In this document: in pieces, positions 1 to 8,831 of the stretch
Layout of the letters: every line of letters begins with the position of its first letter
Position numbering within the stretch: the stretch's first letter is position 1
Source of the DNA: CAZJYI01 sp964550025
GTDB lineage: Bacteria > Verrucomicrobiota > Kiritimatiellia > UBA8416 > CAYOBW01
Length of the DNA stretch: 64,000 nucleotides
Direction of reading: 5' to 3'
Assembly: GCA_964550025.1 (NCBI GenBank)
Contig: CAZJYI010000031.1
Coordinates: forward strand, 1-64,000
Position numbers and translations under genes: made by a program
Notes under the pieces: model-generated
What the model was told of the DNA's origin: nothing
Databases searched by the model: none
Seen by the model: the letters and a program-made list of their open reading frames with translations, nothing else

Positions 1-24
1 ATCGAGGTCGAAAGGAGGATTTCG

Positions 25-528
25 GTGATCATACACATTTACTGTGTCATCTGTGGGACGGGCTTTGTGGTGGCAACTGCCGTCCTCTTCGTGGGGGGCA
101 TTATGCCAGACAACCCTATCGGGCGTATCTCTGACCCACCTTCGACACTTTCGAAAGGGTGCCTGACGTTTGTCTGGCGGGTGGTCTGGGGGTACCTGAT
201 TCTGGGCCTTTGGTTCTGTGCGGGATTGTCGCGGGGAATGGAGATCGTTGATATTGCCGTTGCCATTCGGTTCTCTCGGGTAGGAACGCTGTTCGATCAC
301 ATCTGCAGGATGAAGGAAATGCCGGATGCAATACTCTGGTCATTGTCGTTCTCCGTGCCGTGCAGCGTAGTTCTCGCCGCAATCCACACCATTCGCTTCT
401 ACCGATCAACGGCTCCCGCGTCGAAACAGAGTTCAGCAGGCCTGCTGCTCAGCTATCTTCTTGTCTCTCTAAATGTCAGTCTGTTCCTATGCTGGGTATG
501 CCTTGAAGCAATCAGGCAGTCTGGTTGA
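25..528 (+). CDS. Small multi-pass membrane protein, paralogue A
   Basis: I do not recognise this 167-residue protein. It begins with GTG, preceded by AAAGGAGGA at 11-19, which supports the start. Hydrophobic stretches near residues 5-25, 45-70, 103-125 and 138-160 suggest four membrane helices. It is a clear paralogue of the next gene: both begin with a Tyr-x-V-I-C segment, share a YLxxGLW segment in the second helix, and share an S(A/T)-x-LLLSYLLV-x-LNVS segment in the last helix. The two probably arose by tandem duplication and share a transcript. No catalytic motif is visible, so no function is assigned. Confidence 0.75.
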   Translation: MIIHIYCVICGTGFVVATAVLFVGGIMPDNPIGRISDPPSTLSKGCLTFVWRVVWGYLILGLWFCAGLSRGMEIVDIAVAIRFSRVGTLFDHICRMKEMPDAILWSLSFSVPCSVVLAAIHTIRFYRSTAPASKQSSAGLLLSYLLVSLNVSLFLCWVCLEAIRQSG

Positions 529-552
529 GAAGACGGCCGAAGGAGAATCGCG

Positions 553-1116
553 ATGAGTATGTACGTTTACTCCGTCATCTGTTTCACCACCCTTGCTGCG
601 TCAATTGCCCTCGGCTTCTTGATGGTCCAGATAGGCGGCATATCCTTCGGACTTCACATCAAGGCCCGGCGCCTGACTTTTTTCAGTTGGACGGCCTTTG
701 CGTACCTGCTTATCGGCCTTTGGCTGCTTGCGGGATTCCCATCTCTCATTGACGGCATTCTAGGTCTGCTTTATGAGTGGGGCATGGCGGATTCCCTTCC
801 TCCCGAGCGGCTGTTTCCCACGCTGTGCAGCGTGTTCTTCGCAGCAATATGGACCATCTACTGTTGCTGCCGCTCAGCGGTTCCCGCGTCCAAACTGAGT
901 TCGACAAGTCTCCTGCTCAGCTACCTTCTTGTTGCTTTGAATGTCAGCATCTTCCTTTGTCGGGGCATGGTCGAAAACAGAGTTGAGCTGAAGAAGCTCG
1001 TGGAGAAAATGGAGATGATGTACGTGCCAGCGTCAGACATGCAACTGTTGAAATGGCGCGTCGAGAAACTGGAGGGCAGATTTGAAGAGGACGAGCCTTC
1101 CTCGGTTTCCCGCTGA
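553..1116 (+). CDS. Small multi-pass membrane protein, paralogue B with coiled-coil tail
   Basis: This 187-residue protein is the tandem paralogue of the preceding gene and starts 24 bases after its stop. AAGGAGA sits just upstream of the ATG. It has four likely membrane helices with the same spacing as paralogue A. Unlike A, it carries about 50 extra C-terminal residues that are charged and heptad-like (Glu/Lys-rich, residues about 137-180) and probably form a cytoplasmic coiled coil. The tail is the main difference between the copies and hints that B contacts a soluble partner. Function unknown. Confidence 0.75.
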   Translation: MSMYVYSVICFTTLAASIALGFLMVQIGGISFGLHIKARRLTFFSWTAFAYLLIGLWLLAGFPSLIDGILGLLYEWGMADSLPPERLFPTLCSVFFAAIWTIYCCCRSAVPASKLSSTSLLLSYLLVALNVSIFLCRGMVENRVELKKLVEKMEMMYVPASDMQLLKWRVEKLEGRFEEDEPSSVSR

Positions 1117-1497
1117 GAAGTGTGGGCGTCCATCAAGATAGTCTGCCAGCACCTTTGCTTGAGAACACAGGTCTCCTCAATACCTTGTGGGGACACGAAG
1201 GAGGCGGTATGGGTAATCGCTACGCTGGACGAACCTGCCCCCGCGGCGATGAAGTCATCAAACCAGATGACTCAGCGGTGGCATGTTCGCTCTGCGGAGT
1301 GCTGTAGCGCATCACACAGTATGCTGGGGGCGACCGGCGGCCGCGCATTCGTGGGAGATGCTTCTACGGTCACAAAGGGATTCAATCTGTGGACCGGTGG
1401 GCAAGGCCGCAGATGCTGGTGTCCAGTCAAGCATGGGGGCATCCGCTCCGTTGAATCCAATCGCGAGAGTTTCTGACAGAATTTGCGCAAAACGCTT
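1117..1497. other. Gene-free interval between convergent genes
   Basis: No credible gene is seen. Several overlapping open frames exist but none has a ribosome-binding site or protein-like composition. I see no strong terminator hairpin or repeat. Confidence 0.5.
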
Positions 1498-3879
1498 TCA
1501 CTCCAAACGGAATGTCCGCGCCATCTGAACGAATAGTGGGTAGTAGGCTTCGAAATACGCATCGTACGGTCTTCCCCCTGCTGGCGCGGCAACAACACCG
1601 AGACGGAATCCCACAGCGGTTCTACCAGTGCCCAAGGCAAGATAGGTAATGGAACGACTCTTGATGGGAACACCAAGACCATTCATGCCGACGGTGTCAT
1701 CTATCCTGAACCAGGAGCTTGGTCTTCCGGCAAGAGCACACCTGCCGTAGTCCAGGAGTCTGCCCTCCTCGCTCAGAGAATGTCGGCGTCCGCTGACGAG
1801 AGAATACTGGCGACGCACGCCGACGAGCGAGATCTCAACGAAAGCGGAGTGATCTCCGCGCATGTCTTCGGGCACAGCTTCCGTAAAGACTGTACAATAA
1901 AGCTCGGTGCCGTCGGTCAAAGTTCTTGAGTAGGCCGTCAACGCTCCATGGCCTCTGGCTTCTTCGTAGACCTCCCAGTCTGAAGGGCATGCAAAGGAAA
2001 TGTGGGCGGTCTTGCCCACGTCGGCGTAGCTGGTTCGCATCACGGTTTGGTTCCTCTGGAACTCCCGTCTAGTTTCGTAGGCCTCCATCAGAGCCGACGC
2101 AGGAGAGATCTGTGCGGAGGCGAAGATATCATAGATGAGACCGCGAGTGCACGGCGTGCCGAGGGCGAACATGCTCCCCCGCCACACGTGGCTTCTGTCA
2201 TGGACGCAGACTTCATATTCGCTCCATAGACCTTCATCTGTTTCTGCCTGAAACCAGGTTTCGAATCCCTGAAAGTACCCCATGCTGCACTTACGCCTGA
2301 AGTGTATGCTCTTCCCATCCGGAACCAACTCCTTGAGCGCAGACACTGCGTCTTTGTGCGTCTCGACCATCACCTGCAACGACGGGTTCATTTCCATCTC
2401 TATGCCAAGAGAAGGAAACTTCCTCGTGATCTCGAATTTGACATTCGTTTCGCTCCCTTCAGGACGCCACCTGAACGAATACGCAACAGCATCTTCCTCC
2501 ATCTGTTGCGTCATCTGCATTTCGGGGGACGGCGCTTCTAACCGGACGTCATGCAGTCCCAGCAAGACTCTCGGCGGCTGGGACTCCGCCCGAAGCGACA
2601 CAACGTCCTGAAGACCATGGGGGCTGTCCGCCGCGAGCACTCGTTCGACATTCGATACAGTTTTCTCCAGAGTACGTCGAAAACCCACTTCGTGAGAGTG
2701 AATTTGCACAACTCTGCGACGGACCTCCGTCGGGAGTGTCAACCACCTCTCGGACAACAAGGACTTCGCCTCGGCCAGATCGATATGCGCGAGGCGGAAA
2801 TAGGGCTCGGAATACGCGGGACAAAGAGCAATAGCTTGCCTGTAGGCTGAACAGGCAGGCTCCCTCATGCCGCGAAAGGAATACACGTCAGCTATCCTCG
2901 TTCGCATCCTAGCGTACGCGAGTCGTGGAACCGTCGATTCAAGGAAACTCTCGCTGTTGAGCAGTCTGTTCGTCACCCCCATCCATGTCTGGCTGTCACG
3001 ATCCAACATGTGCTTCGAAATCTCGGGGAGTGGATTCGCATGCAGCCTGCAGAGGATACCGTGGGGTTCGAGATGCGGACGCATCCAGACAATATCGTGG
3101 TCTGCCGCTACAAAGAACGAATGGGTACTGCAGTTCTCCTCAGCAACAGTCCTTGCGACCAAGCCATTGAAATACATGGCGCCAAGCGGCCCCGAGGGCT
3201 CGAGCTTTCCATCGGGAGTTAGATTCACAGTCTCCGGGATAGACGCCCGCGCCGTTAGAGCGTCTTCGGCGTGACGGGCGAGCAGACGCTCGATTTCCTC
3301 TTCTGTAGGCAGTGTTAGTGCACTCTCGAGAGTGTGGCGCAGGCACTCACGATACGATCCAAACCACAGGCGATTCTGGGAGAGAGCCTGTATCTGCGTG
3401 CGCGTGCCTCCTGAACGCAGGTATGGCCCTAGAAGGTACAGCGACTCGTCAGTACCTGCAAACACAACGCTGTTCGTGGGTAGCGATTCAAGAACGTCCG
3501 CAACGTAGGCATCTCTCAGATCTCTGGGCCACGCGGCAAACTGTCTGCACGCCCCCTCTGCGTCTCGACAGAACTCCATCAATACGGCGTACGTGTCGCG
3601 GCATTCCGGTTCCGCCTTCGCGATGTACTCGCCGGCTTTCTGGACATGCCGCCCAACAATCGCGGGGTCGGAACGCGAACTGCGTCGGAATACCGCCAAC
3701 ATGTCCGCCGGCACTTTCGCTGAACGGCTCTTCGCGAAAGACACCATCTGGCTCTTCCTGCACTCTACGAAGCTCCCCAGGTTGGCGGAGGTGCAGGACT
3801 CCTCTGATACATCGCTGCAACCTGCGAGCAGAAGACAAAGAAGACAGAAGCCAATTCGTACACATGTGATGTTTCTCAT
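1498..3879 (-). CDS. Large predicted lipoprotein with one TPR-like segment
   Basis: The frame is open further upstream, but the start is best placed at 3879. It is preceded by GGAGGT at ideal spacing and gives a textbook lipoprotein signal peptide with lipobox LLAGC (Cys21). The mature protein of about 770 residues is therefore probably lipid-anchored. A helical pair around residues 320-370 looks like one or two TPR motifs. The C-terminal part (from about residue 620) contains an aromatic-rich segment with a P-S-D-W turn, reminiscent of PsbP/DcrB-like beta folds; this is only a resemblance. No enzyme motif was found. Several isolated cysteines in the first half may form disulfides. Function unknown. 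Confidence 0.75.
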   Translation of the reverse strand: MRNITCVRIGFCLLCLLLAGCSDVSEESCTSANLGSFVECRKSQMVSFAKSRSAKVPADMLAVFRRSSRSDPAIVGRHVQKAGEYIAKAEPECRDTYAVLMEFCRDAEGACRQFAAWPRDLRDAYVADVLESLPTNSVVFAGTDESLYLLGPYLRSGGTRTQIQALSQNRLWFGSYRECLRHTLESALTLPTEEEIERLLARHAEDALTARASIPETVNLTPDGKLEPSGPLGAMYFNGLVARTVAEENCSTHSFFVAADHDIVWMRPHLEPHGILCRLHANPLPEISKHMLDRDSQTWMGVTNRLLNSESFLESTVPRLAYARMRTRIADVYSFRGMREPACSAYRQAIALCPAYSEPYFRLAHIDLAEAKSLLSERWLTLPTEVRRRVVQIHSHEVGFRRTLEKTVSNVERVLAADSPHGLQDVVSLRAESQPPRVLLGLHDVRLEAPSPEMQMTQQMEEDAVAYSFRWRPEGSETNVKFEITRKFPSLGIEMEMNPSLQVMVETHKDAVSALKELVPDGKSIHFRRKCSMGYFQGFETWFQAETDEGLWSEYEVCVHDRSHVWRGSMFALGTPCTRGLIYDIFASAQISPASALMEAYETRREFQRNQTVMRTSYADVGKTAHISFACPSDWEVYEEARGHGALTAYSRTLTDGTELYCTVFTEAVPEDMRGDHSAFVEISLVGVRRQYSLVSGRRHSLSEEGRLLDYGRCALAGRPSSWFRIDDTVGMNGLGVPIKSRSITYLALGTGRTAVGFRLGVVAAPAGGRPYDAYFEAYYPLFVQMARTFRLE

Positions 3880-3997
3880 CCGACCTCCATTGTGTTGGCA
3901 GCAACTTGAGATGGTAGGGGACCTTCCCGCCATCCAAGAAGAGGCACCTCGATCACGAGCACATCCGAGAATTGCGGTCGCACCCATGCGTGCACTC

Positions 3998-4615
3998 CTA
4001 GAGACTCCGATTGCAGTATCTGCAAATGCGGGCGTCCGACCGAACGTACTCGGCGCAGAAAGGGCATTTCCTGTAGCCGCCGTCACGCGCTCGCGGATCG
4101 TAGATCTCTCCCGCCCTTGCTCCGCACTTTCGACAGGTGTCCGGTTCCCGCAGATGGCCTTCTCCGCAAATCGAGCAGATGAACCGTTCCTCCCGATTGA
4201 ACAACATGATCACGCCACCTATGCCGAAGAACACGCAAAACACCCACAGCACCAGTTTTATTAAGCCCGAGTCCGAGTCCCCATCGACATCCTGACTTGC
4301 CAACCAGCCAAATATAACCGTACCGAAAACTCCTGCGATGAAGTGCCCCACGCCAGGCTTCGCGCGACTCCGTTTCGAAAAGCGCACAATGGACTGCTTC
4401 TCGATATGACCATCCCGGCCGACTGCGCATTCGGATGAGGTATCTCCTTGCCCGCTGGAAACGCGATGCGACAGAGCATACACCACTGCTGAGATAGGCC
4501 CGAACAGGACTCCGAGAAGGAACGCGACACCCGGGGAACGCCCCCTCAATGACGCTATGCCTCTGCAAACGACGCCCCACCCAATCGCCCAGATGATGCC
4601 TACGAGAAGCTCCAT
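3998..4615 (-). CDS. Membrane protein with C-terminal double zinc ribbon
   Basis: A 205-residue protein with AGGGGA upstream of its ATG. The N-terminal 50 residues form two hydrophobic helices (about 1-15 and 30-50). Two more lie near residues 90-105 and 119-139. The C-terminus carries two four-cysteine zinc-ribbon units: Cys147/Cys150 with Cys161/Cys164, and Cys184/Cys187 with Cys198/Cys201. The second resembles the small zinc-ribbon domains often attached to bacterial membrane proteins of unknown role. It lies about 120 bases upstream of the lipoprotein gene on the same strand and may be cotranscribed. Probable structural or regulatory membrane protein; no specific function can be given. 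Confidence 0.75.
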   Translation of the reverse strand: MELLVGIIWAIGWGVVCRGIASLRGRSPGVAFLLGVLFGPISAVVYALSHRVSSGQGDTSSECAVGRDGHIEKQSIVRFSKRSRAKPGVGHFIAGVFGTVIFGWLASQDVDGDSDSGLIKLVLWVFCVFFGIGGVIMLFNREERFICSICGEGHLREPDTCRKCGARAGEIYDPRARDGGYRKCPFCAEYVRSDARICRYCNRSL

Positions 4616-5283
4616 ACGAAATCCCCTATTGCTCAGCGTTGTCTTCTACCTGCCGAGGGCCGCTGATCACATCGCTCGGCAGGAATCTATGGCGGGCCGC
4701 TAACACTGTCAAGGTTCCGATGTCCCTGTGCTAGCGCTAGAACCGCGATTGGAGTCGGCGCTTTCAGGAAATGCTGGAGTAGTGATTTCCGCACTGAGCC
4801 AAGCTGGTTGGTGCCACGTTGATGGCGTCTCCGGCCCGGCGGTCGCAACTCCCCCTCCGCCGCGCCGTCATGCTCTGGGCGTTGAGGCGCCCCCGCATGC
4901 CGGCGCCGTGTGGGTTGAACTCACTCACGGGGATGGTTGTCCGGACGGGGGAGGAGCGTCGAACGCGCTCCGCTCACTCACGCATACCACTCGTTGCGGT
5001 CGTGCTCCTCACCCCGATTTCCGGTGTTCTCTCCGCCACCCGAAACTCATGCCGCAGATTCTCCCGCCGAGGTCCTTTCCGCGTCGGTTTTCTGAACCGT
5101 GGGTCTTCAGGAAAGTAGCCTGACGGCCTGGCGGGTCACTTTTCTGTGGGTGCTCGTGGGTGCCTGTGGGTGCTGTGTGGGTGCGCTTGTGGGTGCTTTC
5201 GTTCGGCGGTTTTCATCCTGGACGGGGCATTTCAAAGGATGCTGCAAAACACGAGGGAATTCACGATTTCCGCCATAAACAGC
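4616..5283. other. Long gene-free interval
   Basis: About 670 bases with no credible gene. Two overlapping open frames on the plus strand lack ribosome-binding sites and look like GC-rich noise. The only organised sequence is the short tandem repeat at 5145-5197. Confidence 0.5.
5145..5197 (+). repeat. Tandem GTGGGTGC repeat
   Basis: The octamer GTGGGTGC occurs five times with 1-4 base spacers (such as TC, CT, TGT). It lies in a gene-free region. It resembles the short tandem repeat tracts seen elsewhere in this window at 16482-16677 and 50045-50090. Confidence 0.8.
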
Positions 5284-5285
5284 AC

Positions 5286-5318
5286 AAAAAGAAGGGGTTA
5301 CGATCTCTCGTAACCCCT
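5286..5318 (-). terminator. Rho-independent terminator of the initiator tRNA
   Basis: On the minus strand, directly after the tRNA CCA end, AGGGGTTACGA pairs perfectly with TCGTAACCCCT around a 4-base loop (top-strand 5293-5318). A U-rich tail follows. The 11-bp perfect stem makes this a strong call. Confidence 0.9.
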
Positions 5319-5324
5319 AAAAAG

Positions 5325-5401
<77 letters not shown>

Positions 5402-5724
5402 ATCATATTCAGTTGTAGGCCTTGGCGCAGGTGACTCCTATCACCAAAGCGACGCGTAAGATAGCACACCGAAAAAGAAGTGCAACGAAAAAATGGGAAA
5501 AACCTGCGGTTTGGTGCCCTTGTCGCTGAATCGTGTCCGTCCGCGTTGACTCAACTCAGCCGGGAAGGGACAGCTCAGACGGTTTCACCTTGGCCCCGAT
5601 ACTGCCGATCCCGTGGTGTCCCTTCCTTCCAAGAGTCCTTCAAGGAGAACCTTGATGTTACGGTGCGAAAGCGTCACCATCGCGGGAAGGTAGACCGATG
5701 TGGTGACTCTCGAGGTCCGGTGCA
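5402..5724. other. Intergenic region holding the tRNA promoter
   Basis: It contains the tRNA-fMet promoter and a roughly 50-nt leader that includes a small hairpin (GGTGA/TCACC near 5423-5445 on the minus strand). Nothing else recognisable lies before the helicase gene. A short plus-strand frame here has no supporting signals. Confidence 0.5.
5458..5485 (-). promoter_or_regulatory. Sigma-70-type promoter of tRNA-fMet
   Basis: Minus-strand -35 TTGCAC (5480-5485) and -10 TATCTT (5458-5463) are 16 bases apart. An extended -10 TG precedes the hexamer. Predicted transcription begins about 50 bases upstream of the mature tRNA 5' end, as expected for RNase P processing. Confidence 0.65.
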
Positions 5725-8547
5725 ATGGCATTGGTGAACGACGTTAATCAGCAGTCAGATCCCGCGTTGAAGATCGCGCTCTTTCGATCGTTGTTTCGAG
5801 GGCGGGATGACGTGTATCCGCGTCGGTTCGAGAGCCGAAAGACGGGCAAGACCGGCTATGCTCCGGCGTGCGCGAACGAGTGGATCCGCGGGCTGTGCGA
5901 CAAACGTAAGGTGAAGTGCGCAGATTGTCCGAACCGGGAATTTCTCCCAGTCACGGATGACGTCGTCCGCCAGCATCTTACCGGACGGGATAACACCGGG
6001 CGCGAGTTTGTCATGGGGATCTACCCCATGTTGCTGGACGAGACCTGTTTCTTTCTCGCCGCGGATTTCGACAAGGAAAGCTGGCGAGAAGACGTAGCCG
6101 CAGTGTGGGAGACATGCCGGTCAATTGGAGTACCTGTGGCGGTTGAGCGTTCCCGGTCCGGCAACGGGGCCCATCTGTGGGTGTTCTTTGATACGGCCAT
6201 CCCGGCATTGCTGGCGAGAAAGCTGGGATCCCACATTCTCACCGAGACTATGGAACGCCGACCTGACATCGGGATGGACTCGTATGACCGGTTCTTCCCA
6301 AACCAGGATACTCTACCCAAAGGCGGTTTCGGAAATCTGATCGCGCTACCGCTGCAAAAGGCAGTTCGAGCACAGGACAACAGCGTCTTCCTCACGGAAG
6401 AACTGTCTCCCCACGAGGACCAGTGGGCCTTTCTCTACTCCGTTCGGACCCTCACCAGAGAGCAGGCTGATTCCGTCGTCGCGAAAGCAGAATCGAAGGG
6501 GCGCGTGGTTGGGATCCGTCTCGTACGCGACGAAGAAGACGACATCGCGCCCTGGTCTCTCCCGCCGTCACGCGCCAGAAAGGACTCGCCTATCCGCGGG
6601 CAGCTGCCCAGCACGGTCGAGATGGTGCTCGGCAACGAAATCTACATTCCCAAGCTCGGTCTTCCCCCTGCCCTCCGAAACCGCCTCCTGCGGTTGGCTG
6701 CTTTCCAGAATCCTGAGTTCTACCGGGCACAGGCCATGCGCCTGCCGACTTTTGGCAAACCCAGAATCATCGCCTGTGCCGAAGATCATTCCGCGCATAT
6801 TGCATTGCCCCGGGGCTGCCTTGAAGACGTAGAAGAGCTCTTCGCCGGCCTTGGCATCGGCTACGATATCTGTGACGAGCGTAACGAGGGAGAACCGCTA
6901 GACGTCACGTTCACGGGGAACCTACGTCCCGAACAGAAACCTGCGGCAAAAGCACTCGCCGCAGAAGACGCCGGCATCCTGGCCGCCACCACGGCGTTTG
7001 GAAAGACGGTTGTAGCGGCCTGGGTCATTGCGCAGCGTGGGGTCAATACGCTTGTTCTCGTTCACCGACGCCAGCTCATGGAGCAGTGGATCGAGCGGCT
7101 GTCTGCTTTTCTCGGCATCGCACCAACGTCCATCGGCCGCATCGGCGGAGGCCGGAAGAAGCCGAGCGGGAGCCTCGACGTGGCGTTGATACAGAGTTTG
7201 GTTCGGAAAGGAGTCGTGAATGACCTTGTCGCAGACTACGGTCACCTGGTTGTAGACGAGTGCCATCATCTCCCGGCGTTCAGTTTCGAACAAGTTGCAC
7301 GGCGCACGAAAGCGAAGTACATACTTGGGCTGTCAGCAACCGTTGTCCGAAAAGATGGCCACCATCCCATTGTCTTCATGCAGTGCGGCCCTGTGCGCTA
7401 CCGCGTAAATGCAAAGCATCAGGCAACCGAACGTCCGTTTGCACACAGCGTCCTGGTACGCCCCACTGCTTTCCGGCAACCTGATCTCGACACCCCTGAC
7501 GCGCGTAGGCAATTCCACGCCCTTGTTGAGGCACTGGTCGCGGACTGTGACCGGAACGCCGAGATTTGCGAAGATGTCGTCGCAGCCGTTCGCGAGGGTC
7601 GCAAGCCAATCGTCCTGACAGAGCGAAAGGACCATATCAGGATCCTGGTCGAGCTTCTTTCGTCACGTATCTCCGACCTGGTTGTTCTGCAAGGAGGTAT
7701 GGGCAAGCGGAACCTGGATGAGGCACTATCGCGGCTGGCAAACACACCCGAATCCGCGGATCGCGTGATTGTCGCTACAGGACGCTTTCTCGGGGAGGGT
7801 TTCGATGACGCACGACTCGACACGCTCTTCCTGACACTGCCCGTCTCCTGGCGGGGAACCATATCACAGTACGTCGGGAGGCTTCACAGGCGACACGACC
7901 TGAAGCGCGAGGTCCGCGTTTACGATTATGCAGATCTGAACGCACCGATGCTGTCGAAGATGTTCGACCGGCGCTGCAAAGGCTATGAAGCGGCCGGGTA
8001 CACCGTCCTGCTCCCCGCCAGCGCCGTGCCGGGCTGGCCTCCAGAAGTGCCGCTCCCGGTCGATCCCGAGTGGAAACGCGACTACGCCGCCAGCGTTCAG
8101 AGGCTGATCCGCGACGGCGTGGACGCGCCACTCGGCAACTTGTTTGTGCACGCGGCTCGCCACATTCAGCCGGGGGACAGGGGTGTGAAGCGGGCGCGTA
8201 GCGCCAGCGAGGCGTTTCTGTTCAGGCGGCTGCAGACCCTCAAAGAGACATCCAACAAGTTCACCCTCAACACCAGACTGCCGATTCCGTTTTGCGGGCA
8301 AGGGAACATGGAAGTGGATTTCCTCTGCCGTGAAGCGCGCGTAGTGATCGAACTGGACGGGCACCAACACCTCGGTGATGCAGACGCGTATCGGCGAGAC
8401 CGGCAGAAAGACATCCTCCTCCAGGAACAAGGCTATATGGTACTCAGATTCCTGGCCCGAGATATCGGCAGACATCTGAACCGGATTCTCGACACCATCC
8501 TTCGGGCACTGTCGAACCGATTGCGTGCGCTGACGCCCCAGGAGTGA
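5725..8547 (+). CDS. TOTE-type primase / SF2 helicase / DUF559 nuclease fusion
   Basis: A 940-residue protein with three parts. The N-terminus (about 1-290) has a four-cysteine cluster (residues about 49-70) and an archaeo-eukaryotic-primase-like palm with AADFDKES (D-x-D, about 110-118) and SGNGAHLW (about 145-152), typical of the TOTE primase family. The centre (about 400-750) is a superfamily 2 helicase: Walker A-like TTAFGKT (about 422-428), DECHH (511-515), LSAT (about 536) and QYVGRLHRR (about 715-723). The C-terminus (about 810-940) is a DUF559-like PD-(D/E)xK nuclease with EVDF (about 862) and VIELDGHQH (about 872-880). TOTE-family proteins are known as predicted mobile-element or conflict proteins; a role in defence or element replication is inference. 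The gene stands alone, with no transposase or methylase beside it. Confidence 0.88.
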   Translation: MALVNDVNQQSDPALKIALFRSLFRGRDDVYPRRFESRKTGKTGYAPACANEWIRGLCDKRKVKCADCPNREFLPVTDDVVRQHLTGRDNTGREFVMGIYPMLLDETCFFLAADFDKESWREDVAAVWETCRSIGVPVAVERSRSGNGAHLWVFFDTAIPALLARKLGSHILTETMERRPDIGMDSYDRFFPNQDTLPKGGFGNLIALPLQKAVRAQDNSVFLTEELSPHEDQWAFLYSVRTLTREQADSVVAKAESKGRVVGIRLVRDEEDDIAPWSLPPSRARKDSPIRGQLPSTVEMVLGNEIYIPKLGLPPALRNRLLRLAAFQNPEFYRAQAMRLPTFGKPRIIACAEDHSAHIALPRGCLEDVEELFAGLGIGYDICDERNEGEPLDVTFTGNLRPEQKPAAKALAAEDAGILAATTAFGKTVVAAWVIAQRGVNTLVLVHRRQLMEQWIERLSAFLGIAPTSIGRIGGGRKKPSGSLDVALIQSLVRKGVVNDLVADYGHLVVDECHHLPAFSFEQVARRTKAKYILGLSATVVRKDGHHPIVFMQCGPVRYRVNAKHQATERPFAHSVLVRPTAFRQPDLDTPDARRQFHALVEALVADCDRNAEICEDVVAAVREGRKPIVLTERKDHIRILVELLSSRISDLVVLQGGMGKRNLDEALSRLANTPESADRVIVATGRFLGEGFDDARLDTLFLTLPVSWRGTISQYVGRLHRRHDLKREVRVYDYADLNAPMLSKMFDRRCKGYEAAGYTVLLPASAVPGWPPEVPLPVDPEWKRDYAASVQRLIRDGVDAPLGNLFVHAARHIQPGDRGVKRARSASEAFLFRRLQTLKETSNKFTLNTRLPIPFCGQGNMEVDFLCREARVVIELDGHQHLGDADAYRRDRQKDILLQEQGYMVLRFLARDIGRHLNRILDTILRALSNRLRALTPQE

Positions 8548-8751
8548 GCGCAACACCCGATTTCGTGCATGCCGGTCTCAGCAGGCCACCCCACTTACCC
8601 TAGCACCTGCGCCCCAAGAGGCCACAGAGGCCTGTGGCCCTCCACCCGGAACCGTGACTCTCGAAGGAAGAATCACGCCCGGATCTGCTGTCGGCAACTC
8701 TCTCCCGAGACCAGCTCGTTCCTGTTGCGGAGAGCGTCTTGTGCGCTCCTG

Positions 8752-8783
8752 AGTAGCCCTCCGCCCATGGTGGGCGGGCTACT
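8752..8783. terminator. Strong hairpin between convergent genes, possible bidirectional terminator
   Basis: AGTAGCCC-T-CCGCCCA pairs with TGGGCGGGCTACT around a 3-base loop, with one bulge. It lies between the helicase gene and the convergent CBM9-like gene and is followed by a short pyrimidine tract. The GTAG...CTAC ends resemble the repeat hairpins elsewhere in the window, so it could also be a repeat copy. Confidence 0.5.
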
Positions 8784-8831
8784 TGCTTTCCGCAACAGAA
8801 AGTAGCTCGAAGGATCCGGAACAGCAGTGAG

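Noticed and set aside
1120..1476. A 118-codon plus-strand open frame between convergent genes
   Set aside because: It has no SD, irregular composition, and competing frames of similar length in the same interval.
4728..5123. Two overlapping open frames in the 4.6-5.3 kb gap
   Set aside because: They are Arg/Pro-rich, lack start signals and show no recognisable motif.
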